Shown here piece by piece: positions 1 to 6,588 of a DNA stretch of 18,855 nt. Origin of the DNA: an uncultured Demequina sp. (lineage in GTDB: Bacteria > Actinomycetota > Actinomycetes > Actinomycetales > Demequinaceae); the NCBI GenBank assembly GCA_937925595.1, contig CALALQ010000297.1, forward strand, positions 1-18,855, in the 5' to 3' direction. The position numbers were made by a program, and so were the translations under genes. The notes under the pieces are model-generated. The model searched no databases. It was not told the DNA's origin and was given only the letters and a program-made list of their open reading frames with translations. Within the stretch, counting starts at the first letter, position 1. Each line of letters starts with the position of its first letter.

Positions 1-1
1 C

Positions 2-37
2 TCGATCCTCGAGGAGCCCGCCCTCCTGCTCGACTGA
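2..37 (+). CDS. C-terminal end of an unidentified gene (partial)
   Basis: The window opens in a reading frame that encodes SILEEPALLLD and then TGA at 35-37. The peptide looks like an ordinary hydrophobic C-terminus, but eleven codons are not enough to assign a family. The gene would run in from the left of the window. The IS element inserted about 30 bp downstream of its stop, so it is probably not disrupted by it. Confidence 0.25.
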   Translation, partial: SILEEPALLLD

Positions 38-70
38 TGTGAGGCGGATTTGAAGATGCTCTCTCTCTAG

Positions 71-1043
71 GGCGTGTCTCCCATATGCATCGTGAGGTTC
101 GCGGCAGTCTGGTGGGGTGAGGTCGACGGGTTCTCGATATCGGGTGTTCACGGATGCGCAGTGGAAGCGGATCGCTCCGCTGTTGCCGTCCAATGCCGGG
201 CGGCGTGGTCACCCGTTCGGTGACGACCGGCGGGTTGTGGAGGGCATCGCGTACCGGTTCCGCACCGGGATCCCGTGGCGTGACTTGCCCCGCGAGCAGT
301 TCGGCCCGTGGCAGACGGTGTGGAAGCGGCATCGCCGTTACGCCGGTGACGGGACGTGGGATCGGGTGCTGGCGCAGATCTTCGCCGAGGCCGACGCGGC
401 CGGGAAGATCGACTGGGCGGTGTCGATCGATGCGACGATCGCGCGCGCGCATCAGCATGCGACGAACACCACCCGCCCCGAGCAGGACACAGGCGGCAGG
501 ATCGAATCACAAGAATCTGCCCTGGCACGAGATTGAACCGCCCGGTCACGGTATCGGCCGCTCCCGCGGCGGTCTGACCACGAAGATCCACCAGGCCGTC
601 GATGGGCACGGCCGCCCGCTCGCGATGATCGTGACCGGCGGGCAGCGCAACGACGGAGCGATGCTCATCCACGTGCTCGGCGAGATCCAGGTTCCCCGGC
701 TTGGCCCGGGTCGCCCACGAACCCGACCCGACGCCGTGATCGCCGACCGTGCCTACGCGACCGGAGTCATCCGCAGCGAGCTGCGCCGCCGCAAGGTCAA
801 GGCCGTCATTCCCGACAAGCGCGACCAGATCATCGCACGAAAACGGCGTGGGAGTCGCGGCGGTCGCCCGCCCGGGTTCGACGCCACCGCCTACCGCGGT
901 CGCAACGTGATCGAGCGATTCTTCGCACTCGCGAAGCAGTGGCGCGGCATCGCGACCCGCTTCGACAAACTCGCCATCACGTACCGCGCCGGCGTCACCC
1001 TCTGCGCCATCCTCACCTGGGTCCGACTATTGGGAGACACGAC
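71..1043 (+). mobile_element. IS5-family insertion sequence (IS427-like), complete with inverted repeats
   Basis: The left end reads CTAG-GGCGTGTCTCCCA (67-83). The reverse complement of the right end (1031-1047) reads CTAG-GTCGTGTCTCCCA, so the 13-bp terminal inverted repeats differ at one position. Each is flanked by CTAG (67-70 and 1044-1047), which fits the YTAR-type target of IS5-family elements and a 4-bp (or 2-bp TA) target duplication. The element is about 973 bp and is filled by one transposase gene on the plus strand. All three catalytic residues and both ends are present, so it may still be mobile or trans-activatable. The terminal-repeat and target calls are read from sequence; the subgroup is from family knowledge. 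Confidence 0.88.
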
Positions 1044-1047
1044 CTAG
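117..1047 (+). CDS. IS5-family DDE transposase encoded in two overlapping frames
   Basis: The N-terminal part (GTG at 117, open to a TGA at 534-536) has the DUF4096-like start FTDAQWKRIAPLLPS and the first catalytic aspartate in SIDAT (D105). The C-terminal part continues in the next frame, with GRSRGGLTTKIH, the second aspartate in ADRAYAT (codon at 745) and the glutamate in RNVIERFF (codon at 913), ending at TAG 1045-1047. That frame has no stop between 154 and 536, so a single +1 shift (or removal of one base) anywhere in the overlap, most plausibly about 495-533, gives a normal 309-residue transposase. Some IS427-group members use programmed frameshifting; a disabling mutation is the alternative. 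The start is a GTG preceded by a G-rich stretch. Confidence 0.85.
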
Positions 1048-1071
1048 CTCCATCCGAGAGGGCATCGTTGG

Positions 1072-1139
1072 GGAGAGATTTGTCAATGAAAGTTGACATA
1101 ACGTCGATTATCAGAGAAAAAGCCAGGTCAAGCGTAAAA
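1072..1139 (+). repeat. Left copy of an imperfect direct repeat containing a palindrome
   Basis: This segment matches 13784-13854 in the same orientation. Over the ungapped core (1082-1133 versus 13795-13846) 42 of 52 bases agree by eye. Shared blocks are GTCAA, AAAGTTGACA, GATTATCAG and CCAGGTCAAGC. The first two form an inverted repeat, here TGTCAA-N6-TTGACA at 1081-1098. It starts about 25 bp after the IS and is followed by a conjugation-gene fragment. It could be a recombination site, a transposon end or an operator; the sequence alone does not decide. Confidence 0.6.
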
Positions 1140-1179
1140 AGGCGCATGCTGCGCGGACCTACGGCGCCGGCAGAGGGAC

Positions 1180-1264
1180 TATGACGGATACTGCAGTCCT
1201 GGTCGCAGGGCGTGCAGGTGTGGGGCCCGCGACGGGATGCGGAAGCTGTGGAGCGCGTCGAACG
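1180..1264 (+). pseudogene. Decayed fragment of a TraG/VirD4-type coupling protein gene
   Basis: The plus strand here encodes, across two frames, LQSWSQGVQVWG then RDGMRKLWSASN, which is the same peptide found inside the intact coupling protein at 16203-17978. At the DNA level 1191-1264 matches the reverse complement of 16571-16643 with five substitutions and one inserted C after the GGGG near 1225; a weaker match continues back to about 1180. The first 35 bases of the match are identical. It has no start, no remaining ATPase motifs and a frameshift, so it is a relic. Its orientation is opposite to that of the intact gene, which argues for an older or rearranged element rather than a simple tandem duplication. 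Confidence 0.8.
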
Positions 1265-1576
1265 CGCAAAGGCCGACAGCGAGAAGAGCCGCTGCGAGGA
1301 ACGCCCTGTGCACGACGCGCAGGAAGTTCCTCATCTTCAGATCTGACTACCAGAGGCCGACCCTCATCCGGCCGGTGCCCTTGCAGTCCACGCAGGGTCC
1401 GGCGGGGAACGTCGCGCACGCAACCCGCGAGGCATGGATCGTCACCGGCGATCGCGCCCCATGATGGGCTCGAGGACGCGATTGCGTCAACGCGCGGCCG
1501 GCTCCCGACCGCAATATCGGTGGTCCTCAGAGAAGCAAATACATGAATCATGTACTGGACACGATCGGCAAGCGCG

Positions 1577-2761
1577 TCAGGGCAGATCGCGAACGTTCAG
1601 AACAGTGGAAGCGAGAACCACCGAGCTCGCTGCTCGTGTCAATGTCTCTGGCGAATTGATCTCAGCTCGCAATTCCGGCGCCGGCAGACCCGGCCGGGCA
1701 GCTTCGAGGCCTTGTCGAACGTAATCTATGGCACCCTCTTCTGCTATTACACCGCTGCTGAGGATGAATAGGCTGAGGCCGAGTAGATCTGTGACAGCGG
1801 CGATCAGGGTGCCAACCTGGAAGGCGCGGTGATTGAGAATCTGGAGCGCCCGCAGTCCGATGGGGCCGTCGGACTTAGCAGTCTCTACAAGGTCCTCGAA
1901 CGTACCATCACTGTCGATGACGTTAGCTGCTTGGGCCTTGGCGATGAGCGCACTGTCGCTGATGACTTCCCACGCCTGGGCGGAGCGGCCGTGGCCATCG
2001 TCCATGGTCCAGTTTTCTAGGGAGCCGCCGATGCCTTCTGGGCCTGCGTGCATGCGGCTGTCGAAGACAAGGGAGGCTTCAACAACGTGGCCGACGAAAA
2101 CGTGCGCGAAGCTGCTGTGCCCTTTAGCGTCGCCGAAGATGAGGTCGGCTAGCGCGTGTGCTCGAACGCTCGACTCAACCAGGATGTCCATCCCTGTCTC
2201 CGCGGTGAGGAGGCGAGCCAAATCGACGTCCCTCCAGTTGAGAAGCTGATGGCGTCGAACGCGTCCTTCCCCGGGTTCGACCCACCCGCCGATGATGACA
2301 CCTACTCCCAGGGGCAGGGTGGGAGATGCCTGACGTAGGTCGCGGATGAGGCGTGCAGCGTCGCTGATGATTCCCGCCACGGACCCGTCGTGAGCGGCGC
2401 GGCCGGTCAGAACGGCCTCTCCGCGAAGATTCACCAGTGCGGCGTGCACTATCCGCACACCAATATGCACGCCGATCGTGAGCCGCGAGTCCGGCACGAG
2501 GTCGATTGGGACTCGTGGCCGTCCGCGGGTAGTCCCGTTGACCGGCTCGCGCTCCTGAACTAAGCCTTGATCTGCCAGGTCCGCGACAATGCGCGTGACT
2601 GTGCCCTGCGTCAACCCGAGCAAGCGGGAGATTTCGGCGCGCGGCAACGCACCGTTCAACAGCAGCAGTTTGAGGATCGCGACGGCGTTCGCCTCGCGAA
2701 CGTTGCTGGGGCGCATGATCCCGTTTACTCCGTTCGGTCTCACGGGGCGGACGTCAGTCAT
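1577..2761 (-). CDS. ROK-family transcriptional regulator (NagC/XylR type)
   Basis: This 394-residue protein has an N-terminal winged helix (about residues 20-80, including LPRAEISRLLGLTQGTVTRIVADLADQGLV) and a degenerate sugar-kinase-like ROK domain (from LTIGVHIGVRIVHAALV onward). The ATG at 2759-2761 is chosen because GGGAG lies 11 bases upstream and the MRPSNVREAN segment typical of such regulators follows; an upstream start at 2827 would add a poor leader. The usual ROK zinc motif (CxCGxxGC) is missing: the equivalent stretch around GSLENWTMDDGHGR has no cysteine, and the whole protein has none. The kinase-type DNDANAAA motif is also replaced (VESSVRAHALAD). It is divergent from the import/sulfatase operon, so it probably senses a sugar or polyol intermediate and represses that operon. 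Confidence 0.9.
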   Translation of the reverse strand: MTDVRPVRPNGVNGIMRPSNVREANAVAILKLLLLNGALPRAEISRLLGLTQGTVTRIVADLADQGLVQEREPVNGTTRGRPRVPIDLVPDSRLTIGVHIGVRIVHAALVNLRGEAVLTGRAAHDGSVAGIISDAARLIRDLRQASPTLPLGVGVIIGGWVEPGEGRVRRHQLLNWRDVDLARLLTAETGMDILVESSVRAHALADLIFGDAKGHSSFAHVFVGHVVEASLVFDSRMHAGPEGIGGSLENWTMDDGHGRSAQAWEVISDSALIAKAQAANVIDSDGTFEDLVETAKSDGPIGLRALQILNHRAFQVGTLIAAVTDLLGLSLFILSSGVIAEEGAIDYVRQGLEAARPGLPAPELRAEINSPETLTRAASSVVLASTVLNVRDLP

Positions 2762-2872
2762 AGCACTCGATTCTCCCGGGCCGATCAAAGGGGCGGTAGC
2801 GATACAAGGATAACTTGCGCACAACAAGTATTTATGATTCCATCGTGTTCACCTACTGAAGGGGATAGGCAG
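2762..2872. promoter_or_regulatory. Divergent promoter region with candidate ROK operator
   Basis: The 111 bp between the regulator and the first permease must carry both promoters. An inverted repeat ACTTG-N7-CAAGT lies at 2813-2829, with a nested TTG-N4-CAA at 2815-2824. It is AT-richer than its surroundings and centrally placed, which is what one expects for an autoregulating ROK repressor site. No clear -35/-10 pair could be assigned with confidence. The first permease has a GAAGGGGA ribosome-binding stretch just upstream of 2873. Confidence 0.4.
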
Positions 2873-3688
2873 ATGAGCAAAGACGCTCCGGCTCGCAGGA
2901 CGGCCAGAGCCAGCACCAACCGCGTACCGATTCAAAGAATCGCGATCGGCGCGGGCACTGCTGTTGTGCTGATCGTGATCTGGCACCTGGCCACGACCCA
3001 ACTACGGCTGCTCTCACCGACGGCTCTACCGAGCCCAGAGTCGGTGGTCGCACGGATCGTGTCCCTGAGCTACACGCCATACCTTGGCGAGACTATCTGG
3101 GGACATGCATGGGCAAGCGTCCAGATCGTCGTGGGCGGGTGGCTGCTCGCGGGGGTCGTCGGCACCGCGCTCGGCGTTGGGATGAGCTGGTCACCCCTGG
3201 TCCGCAATCTCACCTTTCCCATTTTTCAGATGCTGCGCTCGGTCTCACCGATCGCCTGGATCCCGATCGCGCTGGTCTGGCTCGGCATCGATAACAGCGC
3301 GCGCATCTTCATCGTCTTCATCGCCGCTGTGGTGCCGTGGACGGTCAACTCCATGGACGCCGTCCGTTCGGTGGATCCGCTGCTCATTCGCGCGGCGAAG
3401 ACCTTGGGTGCCGGCCGCCGTACGCTCACCGAGGTCGTGCTGCCTGCGGGGCTTCCGACGTTGCTCGCCGGAGCGCGCATCGCTCTGGGAAATGCGTGGA
3501 CGGCCCTGATCGCCGCAGAGCTCCTCGCGGCGGTCGCCGGCCTGGGGTTCGTCGCACTGAATTCATCCCGAGTACTGGACACCCCAACGATGCTGGCCGC
3601 GATGGTGATCATCGGTGCGCTAGGTGTTCTGTTCTCCTTCGTGATGCTCCGTATCTCGAAGGTGTTGGCTCCCTGGGCGAAAAACTGA
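2873..3688 (+). CDS. ABC transporter permease, NitT/TauT (SsuC/TauC-like) family, first subunit
   Basis: This 271-residue membrane protein begins at ATG 2873 (MSKDAPARR), preceded by GAAGGGGATAGGCAG; the reading frame is open further upstream, but that part overlaps the divergent regulator. About six hydrophobic segments are visible, starting with IAIGAGTAVVLIVIWHLA. The cytoplasmic coupling loop with the EAA-type motif is AAKTLGAGRRTLTEVVLPAGLP, followed by IALGNAWTALIAAELL, typical of aliphatic sulfonate/taurine/nitrate-type importers. It is the first gene of the operon and is separated from the second permease by only 7 bp, so the transporter probably uses a permease heterodimer. The substrate cannot be read from the permease; the operon points to a sulfate ester. 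Confidence 0.9.
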   Translation: MSKDAPARRTARASTNRVPIQRIAIGAGTAVVLIVIWHLATTQLRLLSPTALPSPESVVARIVSLSYTPYLGETIWGHAWASVQIVVGGWLLAGVVGTALGVGMSWSPLVRNLTFPIFQMLRSVSPIAWIPIALVWLGIDNSARIFIVFIAAVVPWTVNSMDAVRSVDPLLIRAAKTLGAGRRTLTEVVLPAGLPTLLAGARIALGNAWTALIAAELLAAVAGLGFVALNSSRVLDTPTMLAAMVIIGALGVLFSFVMLRISKVLAPWAKN

Positions 3689-3695
3689 GGCTCCC

Positions 3696-4508
3696 ATGAC
3701 TATGTCCATTACAGTTCCGACGTCCGCTCGCCCGAGCCGGACCACCAAGACGACCGTGTCACCACCGTGGGTGGTGACCTCGCTGGCACTGTTCGTTGTG
3801 ATCTGGTTCGTGGCGAGCCTCATCGTCGGTCCCGCCCTTCTACCCACGCCGCTCACCGTTGCCCAAACATTCATCAGCCTCTGCGTTGAACCGCTCGCCG
3901 GCCTCACCCTGCCCGGCCACGTGGCATCGTCGCTGACACGCTGGGGCACCGGCTTCCTCATCGCGGTTCTCGTCGGGGTTCCGGTCGGTATCGCTTTCGG
4001 CGCATTCACCTATGTCCGAGAGGCCTTCACCCCGGTCTTCGAGTTCCTCCGGTACATCCCTCCGTTCGCATGGATCCCGCTCGCGATCCTGTGGATGGGG
4101 GCCGGGCAGACCAGCGCATCCTTCATCGTGTTCATCGCCGCCGTGCCGCCGATCATCATCAGCACACAAGTTGGCATCGTCAACGTGGACCACAGGCTCC
4201 CTCGGGCCGCTACAAACCTCGGCAGCGGTCGAGCCCGAACCGTCACCGAGATTCTGGTTCCTGTCGCCATGCCGTCGATCTTCACCGGCATCCGAGTCGC
4301 CGTCAGTAACGGCTGGATGGCGGTCGTCGCAGCGGAGATGATCGGCGGCACGCAGGGCGTCGGATTTCTCATCATCCAAGGTCAAGAGAGCGGTGACGTC
4401 AGCGTCGTCATCTCGGGGATGATCGCGATCGGCGCGACCGGCGCCGTCATCGACTGGATAGTCAATATCCTCAGCCGCCAGGTAATGCCATGGAGAAGAA
4501 GCAAATGA
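3696..4508 (+). CDS. ABC transporter permease, NitT/TauT family, second subunit
   Basis: A 270-residue inner-membrane permease, paralogous to the preceding gene. It has the conserved block FLRYIPPFAWIPLAILWMG, matching MLRSVSPIAWIPIALVWLG in the first subunit. The coupling loop is AATNLGSGRARTVTEILVPVAMP and the following membrane stretch is VAVSNGWMAVVAAEMI. ATG 3696 lies 5 bases after CTGAGG, which is also the end of the first permease. Its stop (TGA 4506-4508) overlaps the ATG of the ATPase gene, so translation of the pair is probably coupled. Confidence 0.9.
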   Translation: MTMSITVPTSARPSRTTKTTVSPPWVVTSLALFVVIWFVASLIVGPALLPTPLTVAQTFISLCVEPLAGLTLPGHVASSLTRWGTGFLIAVLVGVPVGIAFGAFTYVREAFTPVFEFLRYIPPFAWIPLAILWMGAGQTSASFIVFIAAVPPIIISTQVGIVNVDHRLPRAATNLGSGRARTVTEILVPVAMPSIFTGIRVAVSNGWMAVVAAEMIGGTQGVGFLIIQGQESGDVSVVISGMIAIGATGAVIDWIVNILSRQVMPWRRSK

Positions 4509-5341
4509 CCAACGCATCCGGCTCCGCCCGCGAAACGCTGCGAAAGCAAGAGAAGGACGTATCGACCATGACCGAGATCAAACTCTCGATCCGGGGTGTC
4601 CGCAAGACATTTCATACCGCACGCGGCGACGTTGAGGCGCTTGCCGCGACCGACCTCAACGTCGCTGAGGGGGAGTTCGTCACGATCGTCGGCCCGTCCG
4701 GCTGCGGGAAGTCCACGCTGCTCATGATCGCGAGCGGGCTTGAAGACCCGACCAACGGCGACATTTACGTTGACGGCAGCCGCGCCGACAAGCCTGGACC
4801 TGACCGCAGCGTCGTCTTTCAGCAGTTCGCGCTCTTCCCCAACATGACAGTCGAGCAAAACATCGGCTTCGGGCTCAAAGTGAGGGGCGTGCAGAAGACG
4901 GATCGAGTCGCGCCCGTCCGTGAGCAGATCGCCAATATGAAGCTCGGCGGGTTCGAGAAGGCCTATCCGAGTGAGCTGTCCGGCGGCATGCAGCAGCGTG
5001 TGGCAATCGCACGCGCCCTCGTGCTCGAACCACCGCTGCTGTTCATGGACGAGCCGTTTGGCGCATTGGACGCACAGACGCGCACGCGCATGCAGGACGA
5101 GATGGCCAAGCTCCGCTCACGCATCAGCTCCACCATCCTCTTCGTCACGCACAGCGTTGAGGAGGCGGTCTACCTCGGGGACCGGATCATCGTGATGTCC
5201 GCTCGTCCCGGCCGGATCGCGCACGAGTACCGGGTCGACCGCAACTCTCCCTGGAAGTCGCTCGCCATCGAAAGCGCGATGAGTGACCCAGAGTTCAACT
5301 CTCTCCGCGAACAGATCTGGCAGCACCTGCACGCCAACTAG
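4505..5341 (+). CDS. ABC transporter ATP-binding protein, SsuB/TauB-like
   Basis: A 278-residue ATPase with all expected motifs: Walker A GPSGCGKST (residues 63-71), Q-loop QQFALFP, signature LSGGMQQR (from 158), Walker B LLFMDEPFG (D182, E183) and H-loop VTHS (H216). It energises uptake through the two permeases. The start is uncertain. ATG 4505 overlaps the permease stop (ATGA) and has GGAGAAG about 6 bases upstream. ATG 4568 (MTEIKLSIRG) begins where homology would be expected and has AGAAGGA about 10 bases upstream. The longer form carries a 21-residue polar leader of no evident function. The family imports sulfonates, taurine, nitrate, thiamine precursors and related anions. Confidence 0.92.
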   Translation: MTNASGSARETLRKQEKDVSTMTEIKLSIRGVRKTFHTARGDVEALAATDLNVAEGEFVTIVGPSGCGKSTLLMIASGLEDPTNGDIYVDGSRADKPGPDRSVVFQQFALFPNMTVEQNIGFGLKVRGVQKTDRVAPVREQIANMKLGGFEKAYPSELSGGMQQRVAIARALVLEPPLLFMDEPFGALDAQTRTRMQDEMAKLRSRISSTILFVTHSVEEAVYLGDRIIVMSARPGRIAHEYRVDRNSPWKSLAIESAMSDPEFNSLREQIWQHLHAN

Positions 5342-5434
5342 GCACATCTCGGTGATCCGGGCGCGGATTCCGCCGCCGGATCCCACCACCACCCGATATA
5401 GCCACCACAACCCGATATAGAACGGACAACAGCA
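5342..5434 (+). promoter_or_regulatory. Hairpin and twin direct repeat ahead of the binding-protein gene
   Basis: Between the ATPase stop and the binding-protein start is a strong imperfect hairpin at 5355-5381 (outer arms ATCCGG/CCGGAT, inner arms GCGG/CCGC, loop ATT), with no T-run. It is followed by two exact copies of ACCCGATATAG at 5391-5401 and 5410-5420, spaced 19 bp apart. The hairpin could protect or process the mRNA so that binding protein is made in excess. The twin repeat could be a regulator site or an internal promoter element. Both roles are inference. Confidence 0.4.
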
Positions 5435-6484
5435 ATGTTCAATAGTGCCATGCGCCGAAGCATGACCATAGTGACCGCTACGGCCGCTGCCGCCTTGCTC
5501 CTCGCCGGCTGCGCAGGCCAGACAGCAGCGTCGGATGAGAACGGCAACACGAAGATCACCCTGACTTCACAGCCCAACGGCGCCGGACTGCCCTTCTTCA
5601 TCGCCGAGAAGGAAGGCTACTTCGCGGATGAGGGCCTCGCCGTCACCGTGGCGAACTACGCAAGCGGCGCGGCATCGCTTGCCGCCGGCGCGGCAGGAGA
5701 ATGGCAGGCGGGATGGCTGGGCGCTCCCCCGGCCCTGACCGGGGCCAACAGCTTCGGTCTCATCCCGGTGGGCCTGATGATGCGCGAAGACGCCAATCAC
5801 ATCATGTTCATGAACGCAGACGTGCTCGAGGGCTCCACGCCGAAGGAAGTGCTCGAGTCACACCCGGTTGCGACGCAACAGAATGCGCTCTCCGAGCAGG
5901 TCATGCGCGCGTGCGCCGAGTACCTCGGCGTGCCCAGCAAAGACGTCCAGCTCGTGCCGCTGGAAGGCGGCGCGGTGTCACAGGCGCTCATCTCGGGTCA
6001 GGTCGACGTGGCGAACAGTTGGGCAACGCCCTCCTGGCCGCTGCTGCAGGAGCCGGACAAGTTCACGCCGGTCTGCAACGGCGAGGAGGCCGGCGTCGCC
6101 GTGACCTCCCCCCTCGTAGTCACGCCGGCGTTCCTCTCGGACGACCCGGAGGCCGCTGCATCGTTTATCCGCGCCGCCACCCGGGCCACCGAGTTCATCA
6201 ACGAGAACCCGGACAAGGCAGTTGACTACATGGTCGATTACTACAAGACCTATGCCATCGCGGGCGACCGGGAACAGGCCCAGTACGAGGTCGAGATCCG
6301 GGACTGGTTCACGCTCGATGAGTCGATCGAATCGACCGAGTCCGGTCAGACCGCCGACGCACTGAAGGCGAGCGCCCAGTTCTTCGTCGACGCGGGCGTC
6401 TACCCTCAGGCACCGCCCATCGACGACCTGCTCGAGACGGGCCTGGAGCTGATGAAGAACGCCCAGGCCGGCGAGGCCGAGTAA
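5435..6484 (+). CDS. ABC transporter substrate-binding lipoprotein, NitT/TauT (SsuA-like) family
   Basis: A 349-residue lipoprotein. The signal peptide has basic residues (MRRS), a hydrophobic core and the lipobox LAGC, with Cys26 as the lipidated residue, so it is anchored outside the membrane. The mature part starts KITLTSQPNGAGLPFFIAEKEGYFADEGLAVTV, the usual opening of this periplasmic-binding fold, and contains the SGQVDVANSWATPSWPLL ligand-pocket region. ATG 5435 has only a weak ribosome-binding site (GAACGGACAACAGCA). It follows the two permeases and ATPase and precedes the sulfatase, so it most likely captures the sulfated substrate. The family also binds sulfonates and nitrate, so context rather than sequence sets this. 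Confidence 0.9.
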   Translation: MFNSAMRRSMTIVTATAAAALLLAGCAGQTAASDENGNTKITLTSQPNGAGLPFFIAEKEGYFADEGLAVTVANYASGAASLAAGAAGEWQAGWLGAPPALTGANSFGLIPVGLMMREDANHIMFMNADVLEGSTPKEVLESHPVATQQNALSEQVMRACAEYLGVPSKDVQLVPLEGGAVSQALISGQVDVANSWATPSWPLLQEPDKFTPVCNGEEAGVAVTSPLVVTPAFLSDDPEAAASFIRAATRATEFINENPDKAVDYMVDYYKTYAIAGDREQAQYEVEIRDWFTLDESIESTESGQTADALKASAQFFVDAGVYPQAPPIDDLLETGLELMKNAQAGEAE

Positions 6485-6588
6485 ACGTCACGCATCGGCC
6501 GCGCTCCTCATGAGCGGCCACGGTCACCGCCCGATTCGTGAGCAGTGACCGTGACCGCTCGCGCTCCCGAAGTGCCGGATGACAGGCC
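6485..6588 (+). promoter_or_regulatory. Two hairpins between binding-protein and sulfatase genes
   Basis: The 104-bp gap holds a stem at 6497-6519 (GGCC-GC-GCTC, loop CTCAT, GAGCGGCC) and a second, perfect 9-bp inverted repeat CACGGTCAC/GTGACCGTG at 6519-6527 and 6545-6553 with a 17-base loop. Neither is followed by a T-run. They could act as partial terminators or stabilisers that lower sulfatase output relative to the binding protein, or the second could be an operator. Sequence shows only the symmetry. Confidence 0.4.

Larger units (their letters stand above)
1048..1576. other. Gene-free stretch with relics
   Basis: No convincing intact gene lies between the IS and the stop of the ROK regulator. 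It contains the left direct repeat (1072-1139) and a decayed coupling-protein fragment (1180-1264). It may also hold a minus-strand relic ending at 1347-1349 that reads GPCVDCKGTGRMRVGLW, a CxxC-x-G-x-G zinc-ribbon-like ending. Other open frames here lack a family signature. Confidence 0.5.

Noticed and set aside
1543..1724. HTH (XRE)-like regulator remnant on the plus strand (LDTIGKRVRADRERS, then in another frame TTELAARVNVSGELIS)
   Set aside because: Most of it is antisense to the last codons of the ROK regulator, whose C-terminal pattern is itself normal. The two pieces are in different frames with stops, so chance similarity is the simpler reading.
2567..2872. N-terminal extension of the first permease
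   Set aside because: It overlaps the divergent regulator gene and lacks membrane-protein character; ATG 2873 has a good ribosome-binding site.
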